64,000 bases of DNA from Protea cynaroides. Taxonomy: Eukaryota > Streptophyta > Magnoliopsida > Proteales > Proteaceae. Made by a program: the position numbers and the translations under genes. The first letter of the stretch is position 1. Each line of letters starts with the position of its first letter. Below, in pieces: positions 1 through 11,487 of the stretch. The notes under the pieces were generated by a model, which saw nothing but the letters and a program-made list of their open reading frames with translations, was not told the origin of the DNA and did not search any database. The stretch covers positions 43,699,016-43,763,015 of the forward strand of contig CM053269.1 of NCBI GenBank assembly GCA_028583415.1, written 5' to 3'.

Positions 1-1707
1 ATCACAAACATGCTCCGCTACGGGATGTGAACGAAACTGGAGCACATTTTCGCTTATACATACTAAGCGGCGAAACCGGTTGGGTGCAAAAAGGCTTGAG
101 GACTTGGTGTATGTGCACTATAATTTGAGACTGAAAGAAGAGCACATATGGTTAAGCAGGGACAAAGATACTAAAACCCCCTTTGAGCTGAGTGAGGAGA
201 TCTTTGAGTTGGAGGGAGTAGAAGTTGATCCTTTGAACGAGTGGGTTACAAATCGTGGTGAGCCTCAATTAGACGAGGCTGGTGGTCGACCAAGTCGTCT
301 TATTGCTGGAGCCTTGGAGGCTGATGTGGGAGAGTTTATGGCTACTGAGGGTAGAGTCCACGCACAGGCAAGACGTCCATTTCAGACTGGTGATAGTGAT
401 GAGACTGAGAGTGATTGGTTGGTTTCTTATGGAGAAACACAGTCACCTTCTGCCACCCAGGGTGGTACTGGTACTAATGGACCTAGTGGTACGGGGATAA
501 TGATGATGATGGTGGTGGTGATGACAGATATGCTGCCTTACGCAATGAGCCTGATCAGTATGACCAACCCCTGCAGCTAGATCTATTGCCGTCTCCCTTG
601 AGATTCACAAGGGAGACTTAGTATGATCATGGTACACATGATACTGACCACGGAGCCCGGCCTAGTGGTAGTAGTAGAGGCTACACTAGAGGATCACGCC
701 AGTGGTTCATGCCATAGGAGGAGATGGATGAAACAGATCCCATGGATATATCGACCATGTCTGGCAGCATGGAGGGGATGCATTTAGGGGAGAGTTCTCA
801 GACTGGAGGGACTGGGCACTGGTGTGCACTAGAATTCATGATCACACGGACCTCGAGCCCAACAATTCCTGAAGAGAGTGGCGGCGAGAGTATGGGTTCG
901 ACAGCACATGGTGGATTTGGATGGTCTACTACTGGGGCTGGTGGGGTTAGAGATGGTGGGTACGGGGGTTATTCTAGTTCCTACCCCAGCAATCAATTTA
1001 GAGATGACTCAGCCTCAGGTGTTGGCAGTGGCACTGTTGGATCATCGTTCGTCGACTCCATATTTCAGTATGTTCTTCCTCCGACGTTCATGCCTACTCC
1101 TGCTCCACCCACACACACACTCGATCAGCCTTACCCTCGACAAGGGTACTTATATTATTTTGATGACTCTATCTGCTGGTGGACTGTTGGAAACTATCAG
1201 AACAATTAGAGTGATAACATGTCCTGGGATACATACGTGCTGCAATCTGAGGAGCGTTATCGCCACCATCAGTGGTATGTTGCACGTAGTTTAAATGTAC
1301 CACGAAGCTCCACATGGAGCTAACTGGTGAGATTTTTAATTTCTAAGTTCAATCATCAATGTATTAATTTTTAATGAATATTGTTAATTAGTGGCTTAGT
1401 AGTTAGTAGCTTAGTACATTACTACATTTTGATATTTGTGTAATATTTCAGCGTACACTACCAAACATTGGTCCACACCACATGTAGCTATTTTCTATGT
1501 CTTTTTTGCAAACTAACATTAGAAATAGGTGTAAAATGGTTTAAATAGGGTACACAAAAAAAATCAGACCAAAAAAAACATTTTTAAGCCTCGAAACCAT
1601 GGAGTCAATAAAGCTGGTAGAAAATAACAGGTTTCGGTGGTTTCGCCGAGTTGTGCCGGTTTCGAACCTGACCGAAACAGGTCTCGAAACCGGCACCTTG
1701 ATCCTTG
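1..1707 (+). mobile_element. hAT element 1, right part (left part outside window)
   Basis: Plus-strand hAT transposon entered from the left edge. It carries the C-terminal transposase coding region, then about 400 bp of noncoding DNA, then a subterminal block rich in GTTTCG/CGAAAC motifs (about 1630-1695). It ends at ATCCTTG (1701-1707). The right boundary is inferred because minus-strand coding sequence of a different hAT transposase begins abruptly at 1708. The reverse complement of the end, starting CAAGGATCAAGG, resembles the right end of the 874-bp element at 52312-53185 (CAAGGATAGTAA). The matching left terminus and TSD lie outside the window. Confidence 0.7.
2..1209 (+). pseudogene. 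hAT transposase, C-terminal dimerisation region, decayed
   Basis: The reading frame is open from base 2 to the stop at 578-580 and is already coding at the window edge. It encodes SQTCSATGCERNWSTF, the hallmark of the hAT C-terminal dimerisation domain in plant BED/DUF659-type transposases, followed by a conserved-looking stretch with KRLEDLVYVHYNLRLK. The acidic, Gly/Ser/Tyr-rich tail usual for this family continues in another frame at 724-1209 (SMGSTAHGGFGWST, then YGGYSSSYPSNQF), so at least one frameshift lies between about 500 and 724. The catalytic core would be to the left. Known of the family: DNA cut-and-paste transposase acting in the nucleus. This copy is almost certainly inactive. 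Confidence 0.8.
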
Positions 1708-3319
1708 TCTATGGCAGCGCACAAGTATGGTAAGGTGGCCTTCCTCTGTCCATTAACCATTCTCAGCACTTTCACAATGGGATCTAATATCGCTACAACT
1801 TTTTTGACATCATCCCAGAATTTATCGTTGGATATGGTTGCTTGTGCTGTTCTACCAGCTCGAGAACTAGACTGAGGCCAATCAAACCACTCTTCTGAAG
1901 CTACATTGATCTCAAGCTAGACTTCTTCATGTCAAAACTCTTGAGGGCAATGTAGTTTGTTGCAAAACACGTTAACCCTGGCCTTACCAAGTCTCCACCA
2001 CACTTGGTTCTCATCATCTCTAAGGCATATCCATGGTTATAAACGAAAGTGGTTACTTGCCTTGCATTTTCTACAATCTCTTTCACCAGTTTTTTTTTCC
2101 CCATGTTTTTTTGCATCAAATCAATACAGTGGGCTGCACATGGTGTCCAAAAAAGTCGATATTTTTTATTATTCATCAACCTTTCCCCTACTTTTTTGAA
2201 GTTACTACCATTATCAGTAACCACTTGTACCACATGATTTATCCTCACTTCTTTCACCACTTTCTTCAAGAGACCATAAATGTATTTGGAATCCTTGATA
2301 TGATTGGATGCATCAACAAATTTCAGAAATGCTGTTCTACCATCACAATTCACCAAAAAGTTGATGAGGGATTTTTTGGTGGGTCCGGTCCACCCATTAC
2401 ACATCACAGTCACCTCATATCTTTCCCATTGTGTTTTCAAAGAATCCACATATTGTTTCATTTCCTTCTTATGCCTGGGTAGGTAGGTATTGTACAACTC
2501 CCAAGCTGTAGGCCCTTTAACTCCTGGACTTGCCCTATTTATTTCATCCAACATATTCTGATAGTGAAGTCCTGTGGTAGCATTTGCTGCAATGCCATGG
2601 TACATCGTCCACTTGGAGATTTTATCTCCTACTCTTGTCTTGACATCAGTCCAAAAATGGGGCAATTTTTTTTGTTTACTATCCTGTTTGACAAATAGAT
2701 CAGGATCCACCCATAGGACCTCGAGATCTGGGTCACGAAAAGGTGGTGGTGCCTGTGCAGTAGTTGGAGTCCTGACACTTTGAGTCCTCCTAAAAGGTAT
2801 CTCAGGGGCACCCCTACTTCTCAGCCTCGGCCTCCTCCCCTCATCCTCTGCTGTTGCCTCTCTAGATGACCCAACTCCTCTAGTCCTCTCAAACTGTCTT
2901 TATCGATCTATCTCTCTTTGCTTTATACTTGCTATCTTCGCTCTCTTCCGCTGTTTCACCTCTGCCTCTGTTATTTCTTAGTCTACCTCATCACTGTCAA
3001 GGCTATTGTCATTTTTATTAACCCCTAGATTGCCCTTCAGACAAGCTTCTTCAAACTCCTGTTTATCTGCTTTTTTCTTATTTCTTCTATCAATATCACT
3101 CTTCATTAAGCTTGCCATAGCCTTCTTCACTTTACTTGGTACGTTGGGACAACTCATAACATCCTTGTTACCACTAGCAAGATGCAACTTCAATCTAGTG
3201 GCACCACCTCTTTTTATCTGCTTGCCACAATAATTACATTGTGACTATTTCTTATTGGCAGTCAGTGGTATCCCATGCCTCCATGCAATGTCACCACTTG
3301 TAGTTGGTGCATCAGCCAT
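1708..3319 (-). pseudogene. hAT transposase, BED zinc finger + DUF659 part, broken
   Basis: The ATG is at 3319-3317 (MADAPTTSGDIAWRHG). A BED-type zinc finger follows (QCNYCGKQIKRGGATRLKLH), interrupted just before it by an in-frame TAG at 3247-3245. The frame then runs through a stop near 2980 and an Arg-rich linker into a DUF659 domain (about 2710-1901). Recognisable there are VMCNGWTGPTKKSLINFLV and VVTDNGSNFKKVGERL, containing the N of the usual DNG core motif, and FWTPCAAHCIDLM. A frameshift near 1910 leads to EEWFDWPQSSSRAG and then LPYLCAAI, where the frame is cut at 1708. The family's C-terminal dimerisation domain is absent on this side. With at least two stops, one frameshift and an insertion, it is not functional. 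Confidence 0.85.
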
Positions 3320-4432
3320 TTCAAACACTTACACTGTTGAAACAAAAAGACAACAATTACTACAATTGAAACAAACTATATTTTCATTTCTAAAACACTT
3401 TATTACATAAATAATATCTTATAACTCAATAATACACCTTAAAGTAAAAAAACGGTATAGATTTATCATTTTAACGTTGCATTATTACATAAAACAGCAA
3501 CATATTATAATTTTTAACGCATTTATATTTTTTCCATAAGTTAAAAATATTTTATTAATTTTTTAGTAATTAAAATGCCCTTAAATCGACATAAATAATT
3601 AGTTCACATTACTTTTATTACATAAAACAGCAACCCACCATAAAATAGCAATACTTTTAAAAATAATTTTATTTATCAAGATTTTCAAAGTGAAAACAGA
3701 AATATTTTATCATTTATTTATATTTATTTTTAATTTAATTAATTATTTTATCAATATCCGAAAATTAAAATAATTAAATAAAACAGAAAAATAATTCTAT
3801 TCCATACAAAATGTAGATCATCCTATTTTGTTTAACATATATTTAATTCAATGCCATACAACATGTGTAAGACATACTTTTTTCAAAAAATAGTTGTAGG
3901 AAAATCTTTTTTTTCAAACAGAAAATCTAATAAATAAATTATTTGACAAAAAAAAAAAAAAACTACTTCCATGGATTCGTAGATCGGGTGTTAGAATCAA
4001 ACATATAAAAAATTGAAAACCATCTATGATGTTTGCATACCATTTTATTGAAAAATACACAAAATGGAGGGAATGAGTTACTTTGAAGAGAGAGAAAGGA
4101 GTTGAGAGATGAAGAACTTTGAATAATCTTGAAAAATGTTGAGATCCCTTGAAGAAATTAAGTTTTAGGAAAAAAAATGGAGAGAAATGAGGTTGGAGAG
4201 CAAAGAGGGGAGAAAATCAGAGAAAGGAGTCGAAACTTACTGATTTCGAGTAGGTTTCGACTCTAAAAAGGGGATGGGGGTTAAAGTTATGGGTCGAAAC
4301 ATGGTCGAACCCAGTGGTTTCGAACCAAAACCATGTACTGGCCAGTTTTGAGCCTGGGTTTCGTCTCGCCCAGGCTCGAAACCGAGTTGTTTCGGTCGAA
4401 AATTCAAGTTTCGACTGAAACCTCAAATAGTG
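1708..4432 (-). mobile_element. hAT element 2, left (5') part, interrupted by element 1
   Basis: Minus-strand hAT element whose transposase is cut off at 1708 by the end of element 1. Upstream of the transposase start (3319) lie about 900 bp of AT-rich DNA. A subterminal block dense in CGAAAC/GTTTCG motifs follows at about 4230-4425. The outer end is placed at 4432, where the reverse complement begins CACTATTTGAGGTTTC, comparable in layout to the other hAT ends in the window. The boundary is inferred to within a few bases. No TSD can be checked because the other end is outside the window. Confidence 0.6.
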
Positions 4433-4930
4433 CTCTCCCCCACCAGATTCTTCCTCATTCGTAAGCAGATCTCCATGCGACCTATGTGTTCTCTGTCATT
4501 GCTGGCCCCTCAGGAAATGGATTTGCTCCTTTCATAGGGAATGGATATGGATTTGTAATGCCTTCCATGGGCTCTTTGTGATACTCTTGGTCGTCTTGCC
4601 TTCTGCGTTTGGAGTGAAATCTCAGATTGTGGAACTGTAGAACCTCCCATCAGATTTTGGATTTCATTTTGTTTGATGTGCGAGAGACTATGACCCTGGT
4701 GTTAGCCCCTGCCTGGCTTCTGTTAAAAATAGATTCATTGTAAATGCTTGGGATCTTTGTATCCAATTTTAATGTCGATAGGTCTATCCAATTTTAATGT
4801 CGATAGGTCTTCCCATTGATTTTGGTGTAGTTCATTTTTGTCTCCTTTTCTGGTTGTTCTTTTAGGCCTTTGGCCATGTTTCCTCCTTGGGTTTGTTAAT
4901 AAATTCTTTATTCACCCAACAAAAAAAATC
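4433..4930 (+). mobile_element. probable LINE 3'-end remnant
   Basis: The stretch ends in an A-rich tail (TTCACCCAACAAAAAAAATC, about 4911-4930) after a frame reading LLGLWPCFLLGFVNKFFIHP. This resembles the 3' end of the minus-strand LINE at 6286-8468, whose 3' region also ends ...LFIHPKK before its A tail. No RT or zinc-finger motif is readable in the rest, so the left limit is arbitrary. hAT element 2 may have inserted beside or into it. Confidence 0.35.
4760..4809 (+). repeat. tandem duplication, 25 bp x 2
   Basis: Two perfect copies of a 25-bp unit beginning TATCCAATTTTAATG (4760-4784, 4785-4809). Confidence 0.9.
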
Positions 4931-6273
4931 TTAATTTTGATAATTTCTCGTTACTTCATCGCCTATCCCACTCCTTTCCCTTTTTCTTCTTTAACAAATG
5001 TAACAACCATGCATGTTCCTGAACTCCTTTGTGTTGGTTGGAAGGTGACTGATGCAGGGAAATCACATAAATGAGATCATTTTAGTGGAAAAGCCTTGGG
5101 TGGGATTCTATACATGCTAAGCTTTGGTCCAATGGGTTTTGGTTATAATGTATCACTTTATAATATGGGTAGAAGCTGGGACTATGAGATTAGTCAAGTA
5201 GGATTAGTTTAGCCCAAATTTGTTGGGTTATTCGAGTCCTTTTTATATTAGAAGTTAAGTGAAGTTCTACAGTCATTAGGAATTTTAGTCCAGATTACAT
5301 TCTAAGTTTATGTTGTGTTCTTAAAGTCCCACTTTAGGTAGTGTTAAATACCAGTCTTTTTTACTATTCCAAGTATTAGTTTGAATTCCACATCGGTTTA
5401 GGAGTGTTAAAGAGTCAGTTTATAAACTCTATAGATTGATGTAGTACCGAGGCTTAGGTTGGATTCCTAGCCTAGTTATCCCTTTCTTTCTATCTATTTT
5501 TTTGGTTTCAGGATTAAAGGTCAGTTTTCTGCTAGTTCTATACTCTCTGTGGAACCCCTTTATTCTGTTCTGATTCAATCAAGTTCCTATGGTTACTAGA
5601 GTTAGCTGTAAACTGACACATCAGATTCTGTTATTCAACTCTTTGACATTCTGTTCTCAGATCTGAAATTGTCTGATCGATATTTGTTGTTCTAGTTCTG
5701 CTATTAGTTTTCCTAGTAGCAGTAGGACTTCTCCGTAACTTATTGTGCTGTTTTGAAAATTATGTCAAATTCTGCAGGCCTATTCTTATATTAGAATAGG
5801 TCACTCAATCAAGTTATTGAACCGTTTATTCTCTCAAAACTGTGATATGAACTTTCTCCTATTCAGCTCTATATTCTCTGTTTCTGTGATCCTGTCTATT
5901 CTCTCTTGCTAAATGTTTCTGGTTTGGGATTAGTATACATTAGTCACCTATCAGGTCAAACAAACATTAAGTTGTGGATGAAGTTTAAATTTAATCTTTC
6001 TCGTCTAAATTTTGTTTTGTCTCTGATCCATTTCATTCTTCTCATAAATTGTACAATAGTTAAATTCGTTATTAGCAATTTGTCTTTTCAACCAACATTT
6101 TTGCTCCATTCCCTAAGGGATCTATCTATTTACTGCATGACATTTCAATTTGGGTTTGTCAATATATAATAGTTGATGCCAAATTACTAATCATTAAGTT
6201 GGGTGTGGTTATTATATTTTACATTAGGATAATGCTACAAGAAGATTACCCCTCACTGTTATCTCTACTTGCC
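4931..6273. other. intergenic, nothing recognised
   Basis: AT/T-rich DNA without a credible coding frame. Short open frames here (for example at 4838-5074 and 5906-6169) have no family resemblance. Old LTR debris is possible but I cannot show it. Confidence 0.5.
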
Positions 6274-6285
6274 AGCTCCCCTATT
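6274..6285. repeat. LINE target-site duplication, left copy
   Basis: AGCTCCCCTATT, identical to 8469-8480; the preceding two bases (GC/CC versus CT) diverge by one position. Confidence 0.9.
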
Positions 6286-8468
6286 CTTTTTTTGGGTGAA
6301 TAAATAGTTGTATTAAATAAACCCCAAGAGAAAACAAAGCGGGATGCCTCAAAGGCAAGCGAAGAGGAATACAAAAAAAAGAGCATAAAAACAAAAGGGA
6401 AATTTTGTCCACTCTAAAATTGAAAGGTAGATTCCATGCATTTATGAATCTGTTCCCTATAGTGTCTGGGCACGATCTAGCAATTTGGATGACTATATGA
6501 GGGTCTCCCGTACTTCAAAGAAGATGGCCTCCCATATCTTTTCTGAGGTCCTAGACTTGGGAGTCCAAGATCTAAGGTTCCTCTCCATCTAGATGTGGTA
6601 GATAGTGGCACAGAAAGCCAATTTTCCCAATGTTGCAAACAAACTTACCATCGAAGTCATTGCTGATTGATCTCAATTCCCTCTTGAAAGGACGAATATG
6701 TCTCCTAACAGATAGTGGCCGAGGACCGTATCCCAAAGCCTTGAGGTGAAATGGCTTTCAAAAAACAGATGATGAATGTCTTTGTTTGCTGACCAGCAGA
6801 GACAACACCTAGAATGCTCATATATCCGTCTGTGTTAAGGAAAGATCTGGTCGACAGTGATTGGGTCAGATGGAATGTGATTATGGAACCCAATGGTATC
6901 GAACCAGGGGACCCTGGAGTCACAAGATCTAACAAGATTTCAGGCAGAGGCAGAAGAGAACTAGCCCGAACTAGTGTCATCCATCTGACAACATCCCCAT
7001 TTCCAGTAGGGCTTCTGATTGTTGAATCTATGATAGACCAAGATTGGGAAAGCCTCCAGGAGGAAAGACAGCCTAGACACCATACACCTGCCACAAGGAT
7101 TGAGGACACCACGGCCATTCTATCATGACCTAAGTCATGCCTGATCCTTTTCCCTAAACCTGTGAATGAGGACTCCAAGAGGGTGCCGCTTGTCCAACCA
7201 CTGAAGAGTTGAGGCACCGTCATTGATGCTCGACTTAATAGTATCCATCACCAACAACCTGTGATCCAGAATCATCCTCCATGCCCAGGCACAGTCTTGC
7301 CCACAAGTAGCAGTCCAAATGGATTCTTTCTTGAGGTATATGTTGTGAAGCTAATCCCCCCATATACCCTTTTGTTTAGCAGCTACTTCCAGATCAATTT
7401 AAGAATACATGCCTTGTTGACTTCTTCTTAATCCAAGACCATCTTATTTGGTAAGGCAAACTGAGCAGTCCCGTTAGGGCTAAGAGAGATACCTCCCTGC
7501 CTGTCATTACGGTTCTGAAACTAACTTACTATTACCTTAAATTGATTCCCTTCGATGAACCTGAACTGGTAGAGAGAGACAAACCCGCACCAGATTTTTG
7601 AACCTTAAAACCGAAACCCCCACCCTTATCGCTACATACTTTTCAGTTTGAGAAAGATGATTCGATTCCGCCTCATCAGTGTCAACCTCTGTTGGTCTAG
7701 CTCATGGTGTGGAGGAACTTCTTATTGTCAGATTCCTTTTAGAGGAAAGCACTCATCAAAGACTTACCTTGTGAATAATGGAGAGGGTTAACTCAAATGC
7801 TGTTGTCCAACAAAGGTAGGAGCCCTGCATGACTGATTTGACCAACTCTTGCTGACCAACAAAAGAGGGGAATCTCGTTTTCCATAACTGAAGCCACTTG
7901 CGCCACCGATCCAGGATAAGAGAGCAAATGGGCAGTCAGCCTGGAAGAAACCAAAGGAAGGTCATGGTACTTGAATGTGGAAGAGAGCCTTTGGAGAGGC
8001 ATGAAATGCTTCTAAAATGATCGCTTGTGGCCTCATCCACCCCAAAAAGGAATACAAAAGATTTGAGCATGTTGACACTTAACACAGACATAGCACCAAA
8101 GGACGACAGGGAGCAATAGACCATCAATGCACTGGGAATTAGCCTTGCAGAAAAGCATCTTATCATTGGTAAAGGCAAGATGAGTCAGTTCAAGGGACAT
8201 TCATTTGGGGAAGAAATAAATCTCTTTGTTGGTTGCCTTGACCTGATTGCTTCTTGAAAGGACCTCCATGATAAGCATGAGGAGATAAGGAGACATGGGA
8301 CAACCCTATCTGATGGCTTTGCTACTGCTATAGAAACCCACTGGAGACCCATTGACTAAAGTTGAGAGCCAAACTGTAGAAAAATGGATCCAGTCAGAGA
8401 GACAGGGAGGGAAGTTCATCCTAGAGGGCGCATTGGATATGAACTCCCATCTCACGGATTCATAAGCT
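6286..8468 (-). mobile_element. 5'-truncated L1-type LINE
   Basis: Minus-strand non-LTR retrotransposon fragment of 2183 bp between perfect 12-bp direct repeats AGCTCCCCTATT (6274-6285 and 8469-8480). Reading from the right, the first recognisable part is the reverse-transcriptase stretch STLVNGSPVGFYSSS followed by GCPMSPYLL. Then comes LTHLAFTNDKMLFCKAN, a mutated version of the FADD catalytic box, then LSVNMLKSFVF. Near 6830-6700 is a zf-RVT-like region (CCLCWSANKDIHHLFF) in a different frame. The 3' end at 6286-6300 carries a short A tail on the minus strand directly beside the TSD, as target-primed reverse transcription predicts. Several stops and frameshifts show it is dead. The endonuclease and N-terminal RT are missing because of 5' truncation. 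Confidence 0.9.
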
Positions 8469-8480
8469 AGCTCCCCTATT
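8469..8480. repeat. LINE target-site duplication, right copy
   Basis: AGCTCCCCTATT, identical to 6274-6285; marks the truncated 5' end of the minus-strand LINE. Confidence 0.9.
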
Positions 8481-9024
8481 TTGACTCAAGGAAACCTAGA
8501 AAATGCTAATATTTCCCTAGTGTTGCTCTGATTGCCCGCGATGGGGCCACAAGAATTGTGCTTGTTCTATTTAGTCAGAATGCCTTGGTGTAAATATGTT
8601 TAAAAATGTCATTTTGATGCCCTCCCCAAATCCTATAGAAGTATGTAATTGAATGGTTGTTTCATTTATGGCATATCAGAAGCCTAAAAGTATATTTGGC
8701 GTATAGTTTTGCTAAATGACTTGAATGTGCTGAAATTGACACAATTCAGCATTATCCCTACTACCTGAAGTCCACTACATAAGCTATGTTCTTAAATTTT
8801 GGGGCATATCATCCAGTTAAATCAGGAGCCTTTAAGTTTGTTCTCACTATGTCTATCGTAGTCCTTTTTGGTCTTATCATTTTGCTTCTAGCTGTCAACT
8901 TACACATAGCATTCTTTTGTGCTTTTTGTTCTTCCTTGGCACATGGTTAAATAATCTCAATCAACTTCCACTAAGTTCTCACGATTTTTATTTTTTGTGA
9001 TTTTATCCGTTCTTCTCTTGCTAC
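8481..9024. other. intergenic, nothing recognised
   Basis: T-rich DNA with no supported gene or element. Confidence 0.5.
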
Positions 9025-9292
9025 GTATCCATATGTTCCAATCTCTCATCTAATTCTCTTTTATGCTTGTGTTATTATCTATTGATTGTCCAATGTCCTC
9101 CTTATATCATGGTTGGTCCCATAGTTGTCAAGGCTTCGCCTGGACGCCTAGGCGACGCCTTGACAACTATCTATTGACGTCGTGTTGTGTATCCATATGT
9201 TCCAATCTCTCATCTAAGTCTCTTTTATGCTTGTGTTATTATCTATTGATTGCCCAGTGTCCATCTTGGTTGGTCTCATAGTTGTCAAGGCA
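9025..9292 (+). repeat. local direct duplication (about 164-bp offset)
   Basis: The roughly 105-bp segment starting GTATCCATATGTTCC at 9025 recurs at 9189 with few changes. Both copies end at the start of a CATAGTTGTCAAGG terminus (9120 and 9277). The duplicated unit therefore includes the flank next to a MITE end. Confidence 0.85.
9120..9170. mobile_element. 51-bp palindromic miniature of the CATAGTTGTCAAGG MITE
   Basis: Starts CATAGTTGTCAAGGC and ends with the inverted copy GCCTTGACAACTAT, with almost nothing between the two ends. Its left flank GTTGGTCC equals the TSD of the full MITE at 9277 except for one base. The right flank does not repeat it. It is best read as an internally deleted copy inside the local duplication. 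Confidence 0.75.
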
Positions 9293-9610
9293 TCGTCTAG
9301 GCGTCCAAGCGGTTTCAACACCTAGGCGGTTAGTTGCCTTATTGTATCACACCTTGTTTTATTTGTTTATTTATTTTTTAATTGATGTCATTTGCAGCTT
9401 TTTTTATTGGATGTATAAAATAATATATACACCATAATGCATGGAATCATGCATATGTATTAAAAATAATAAAAATTGATGCTCTAACCCCCTTCTTTCT
9501 GTATAAATACTCTTATTAATATGTACCCTTACAATGCTTTGGGAGTGCCTTCGGTACGTGCCGAGACACCTCTCCAGCACCTTGGTCGCCTTGGCGCCTT
9601 GACAACTATG
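9277..9610. mobile_element. 334-bp hAT-type MITE, copy A
   Basis: Terminal inverted repeats CATAGTTGTCAAGG...CCTTGACAACTATG are flanked by a perfect 8-bp duplication GTTGGTCT (9269-9276 and 9611-9618), which is diagnostic of hAT elements. There is no coding capacity. The interior matches, in inverted orientation, the 333-bp element at 57925-58257; shared landmarks are a TTATTGTATCAC stretch and ACCATAATGCATGGAATCAT. Confidence 0.92.
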
Positions 9611-9618
9611 GTTGGTCT

Positions 9619-10339
9619 TGCAGCTGTCTAGCCTGTCTTATAAAATTCTCCCTACAATTCTAATGGTGTTTGTCAATTGCATAAATTCTCCAAAGAATTT
9701 TCTTTAAAAAACTCATGAAACTCCTTGAAGTCTTCTGCTTGTTTATCTTGACAATTAATGTATAACAAAATCCCTCTTTTTGTTCAAGCAACTAAGCTAA
9801 AATATAATATCAATAAGAAAATATTGCATTTACTTCTTGCCTAAAGCTTTTTCCACTGGTTCCTTCGCTGATTCTTCTGTTTCATTGCCACTTGCCTGTT
9901 ATGAGTTTCTTTGGATGCAAAAGTTAAGTCTTCCTTCTTCCATTATCTTTGTCATTGGTTAAAGTGAGGTTAAACGCACTTTTAGATGTCTTGATATAGT
10001 GAAGTGTACCCTCACAGGAGGTCTTGCTTCTTAACTGTCAACTTAGATTCGAAAGGGGATCAGGCCGATACAAGGTGGAGAATGTTGTTATTTCCAATCT
10101 GACGTTAAAAGGCAATAGCTCATGCTGGGCCCTCTCATTGAACAGAATCTGCCATGAAAGCCGTAGGTTTTCATCTTGTATAATTGAGGTTTAGTGGCTT
10201 AACTGTTTCAGAAGTATATAGGTATGGGCATTTTTTTTTATTTTATTATTATTATTTTTTTTTAAACTGGCTTGTCATTAAGGAAAGGATCCCATTCATT
10301 CAGGATCCTGTTAGTACGCAGTGTGATCTATCCTCCAAC
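9619..10339. other. intergenic, nothing recognised
   Basis: AT-rich DNA containing a T-rich run near 10230-10263; no gene or element supported. Confidence 0.5.
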
Positions 10340-10515
10340 TAGGTGTGTCAACCGGTTGATTTTGGTCTGGTCTTAATCGGGCCTTGACATCTTCAACCCA
10401 AGTCCGTGAACGACCGATGAAGTAATCGATCTCCAAATCCATCACCATGGCCATTTACTAAATGGTTGGTCAATTATCGGGTCTTAACCTGACCTTAATC
10501 GGTGCCGGGAGGGAA
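10339..10515 (+). repeat. degenerate 'GGTTNGGTC' repeat with TAGGTGTGTCAA end
   Basis: Begins CTAGGTGTGTCAACCGGTTG and continues with ATCGGGCC/TTAATCGG-type phrases. The start resembles the ends of the elements around 15034 and 37623. No second end is identified. Confidence 0.4.
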
Positions 10516-11130
10516 AGAGAGAATTACTGAGGGATTCGGACGTGCTCGCTGGCCCTAATAACATAGAGAGGGGAGGAGAGGGGGCAGATGGGAGATCGGA
10601 GATCCTTCAATTGCCAAAATCATATGAACTCAACCTTTAAATCCAAGGGAGAACTCCCTCTCAATTATTGACTCTTGGAAGCTCAAATCCTTGTCCCATA
10701 GCATCATCAAAACCATGCAACGCCTTGTGCAGCCAACACTTCTTTGTCTCCCAAAACCTAATTTAAAAGCCCTTAACATCCATTCCTTAAGCTCAGAGCG
10801 ATTGAAATCAAAACAACAGCTTAAAACACAACTTGACAAGCAGGAGAAATTAAATTAAAATAATAATAAAATTATTTTAAGCTTGCCCTTTTATCATCTA
10901 CTATAGTAGACAGTTAATGATGTCATCTTTCCACTGAATCACAATTTTGAAAATTTGCACCAGATCACTTGTGAACCAAATAGTAGTAGCAGCACAATGT
11001 AGGTCACTACAATGTAGGTCACTGTGAACCAAGTAGTAGTAGCAGCAGCAGTAGTAGGAACAACAATAATGGTGGCTGCACACCTAATGAAGAACTTTAA
11101 ATAACTCTCAAAACGGAAACCCACGGGATT

Positions 11131-11487
11131 GCTCTGATACCATGTAACATAAATAGAAAAATAAGAGTCATTTAAATTATTTTAAGTATCAAAAAAAAAA
11201 AAAAAAAAAAAAGAAGATGGAGAGAATCGATGTGTCTTGCTCATCTCTTTGTAGCTTGTATTTATAGAAAATAGAAAACAACTATTAGATAGGATCTAGG
11301 ACTCTACAAATCAGAGTTCTAGTCACAACAAAAGACAAAGTAAACTCAAAATAAGAAAATAAAACTAACAAGCCTAATTGGTAAAGGAAACTAATAAAGC
11401 AAACTAATAAACTAATTAGGAGTTCATATATTAATAGGAGTTCAAGTCCTAGAAACTAGCACTAACTACTTTGACCAAGTCAAAGCA
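11131..11487 (-). mobile_element. copia-type 5' LTR plus primer-binding site (fragment)
   Basis: On the minus strand an LTR-like segment ends ...TTACA (11143). It is followed at once by TGGTATCAGAGC (11142-11131), the usual primer-binding sequence matching plant initiator tRNA-Met in Ty1/copia elements. The outer LTR end at about 11487 (TGCTTTGACTTGG on the minus strand) is a guess from the required TG start. A 20+ base A-run lies inside (11191-11212). No gag or pol is readable to the left, only low-complexity AGTAGTAGC/GTAGGTCACT repeats (10980-11070). Confidence 0.55.

Noticed and set aside
1957..2486. Plus-strand open frames of 60-149 codons
   Set aside because: Antisense shadows of the minus-strand hAT transposase.
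10901..11124. Minus-strand frames rich in Cys/Tyr or Val/Ala/Thr
   Set aside because: Produced by AGTAGTAGC/CAGCAGTAG trinucleotide repeats near a copia primer-binding site.
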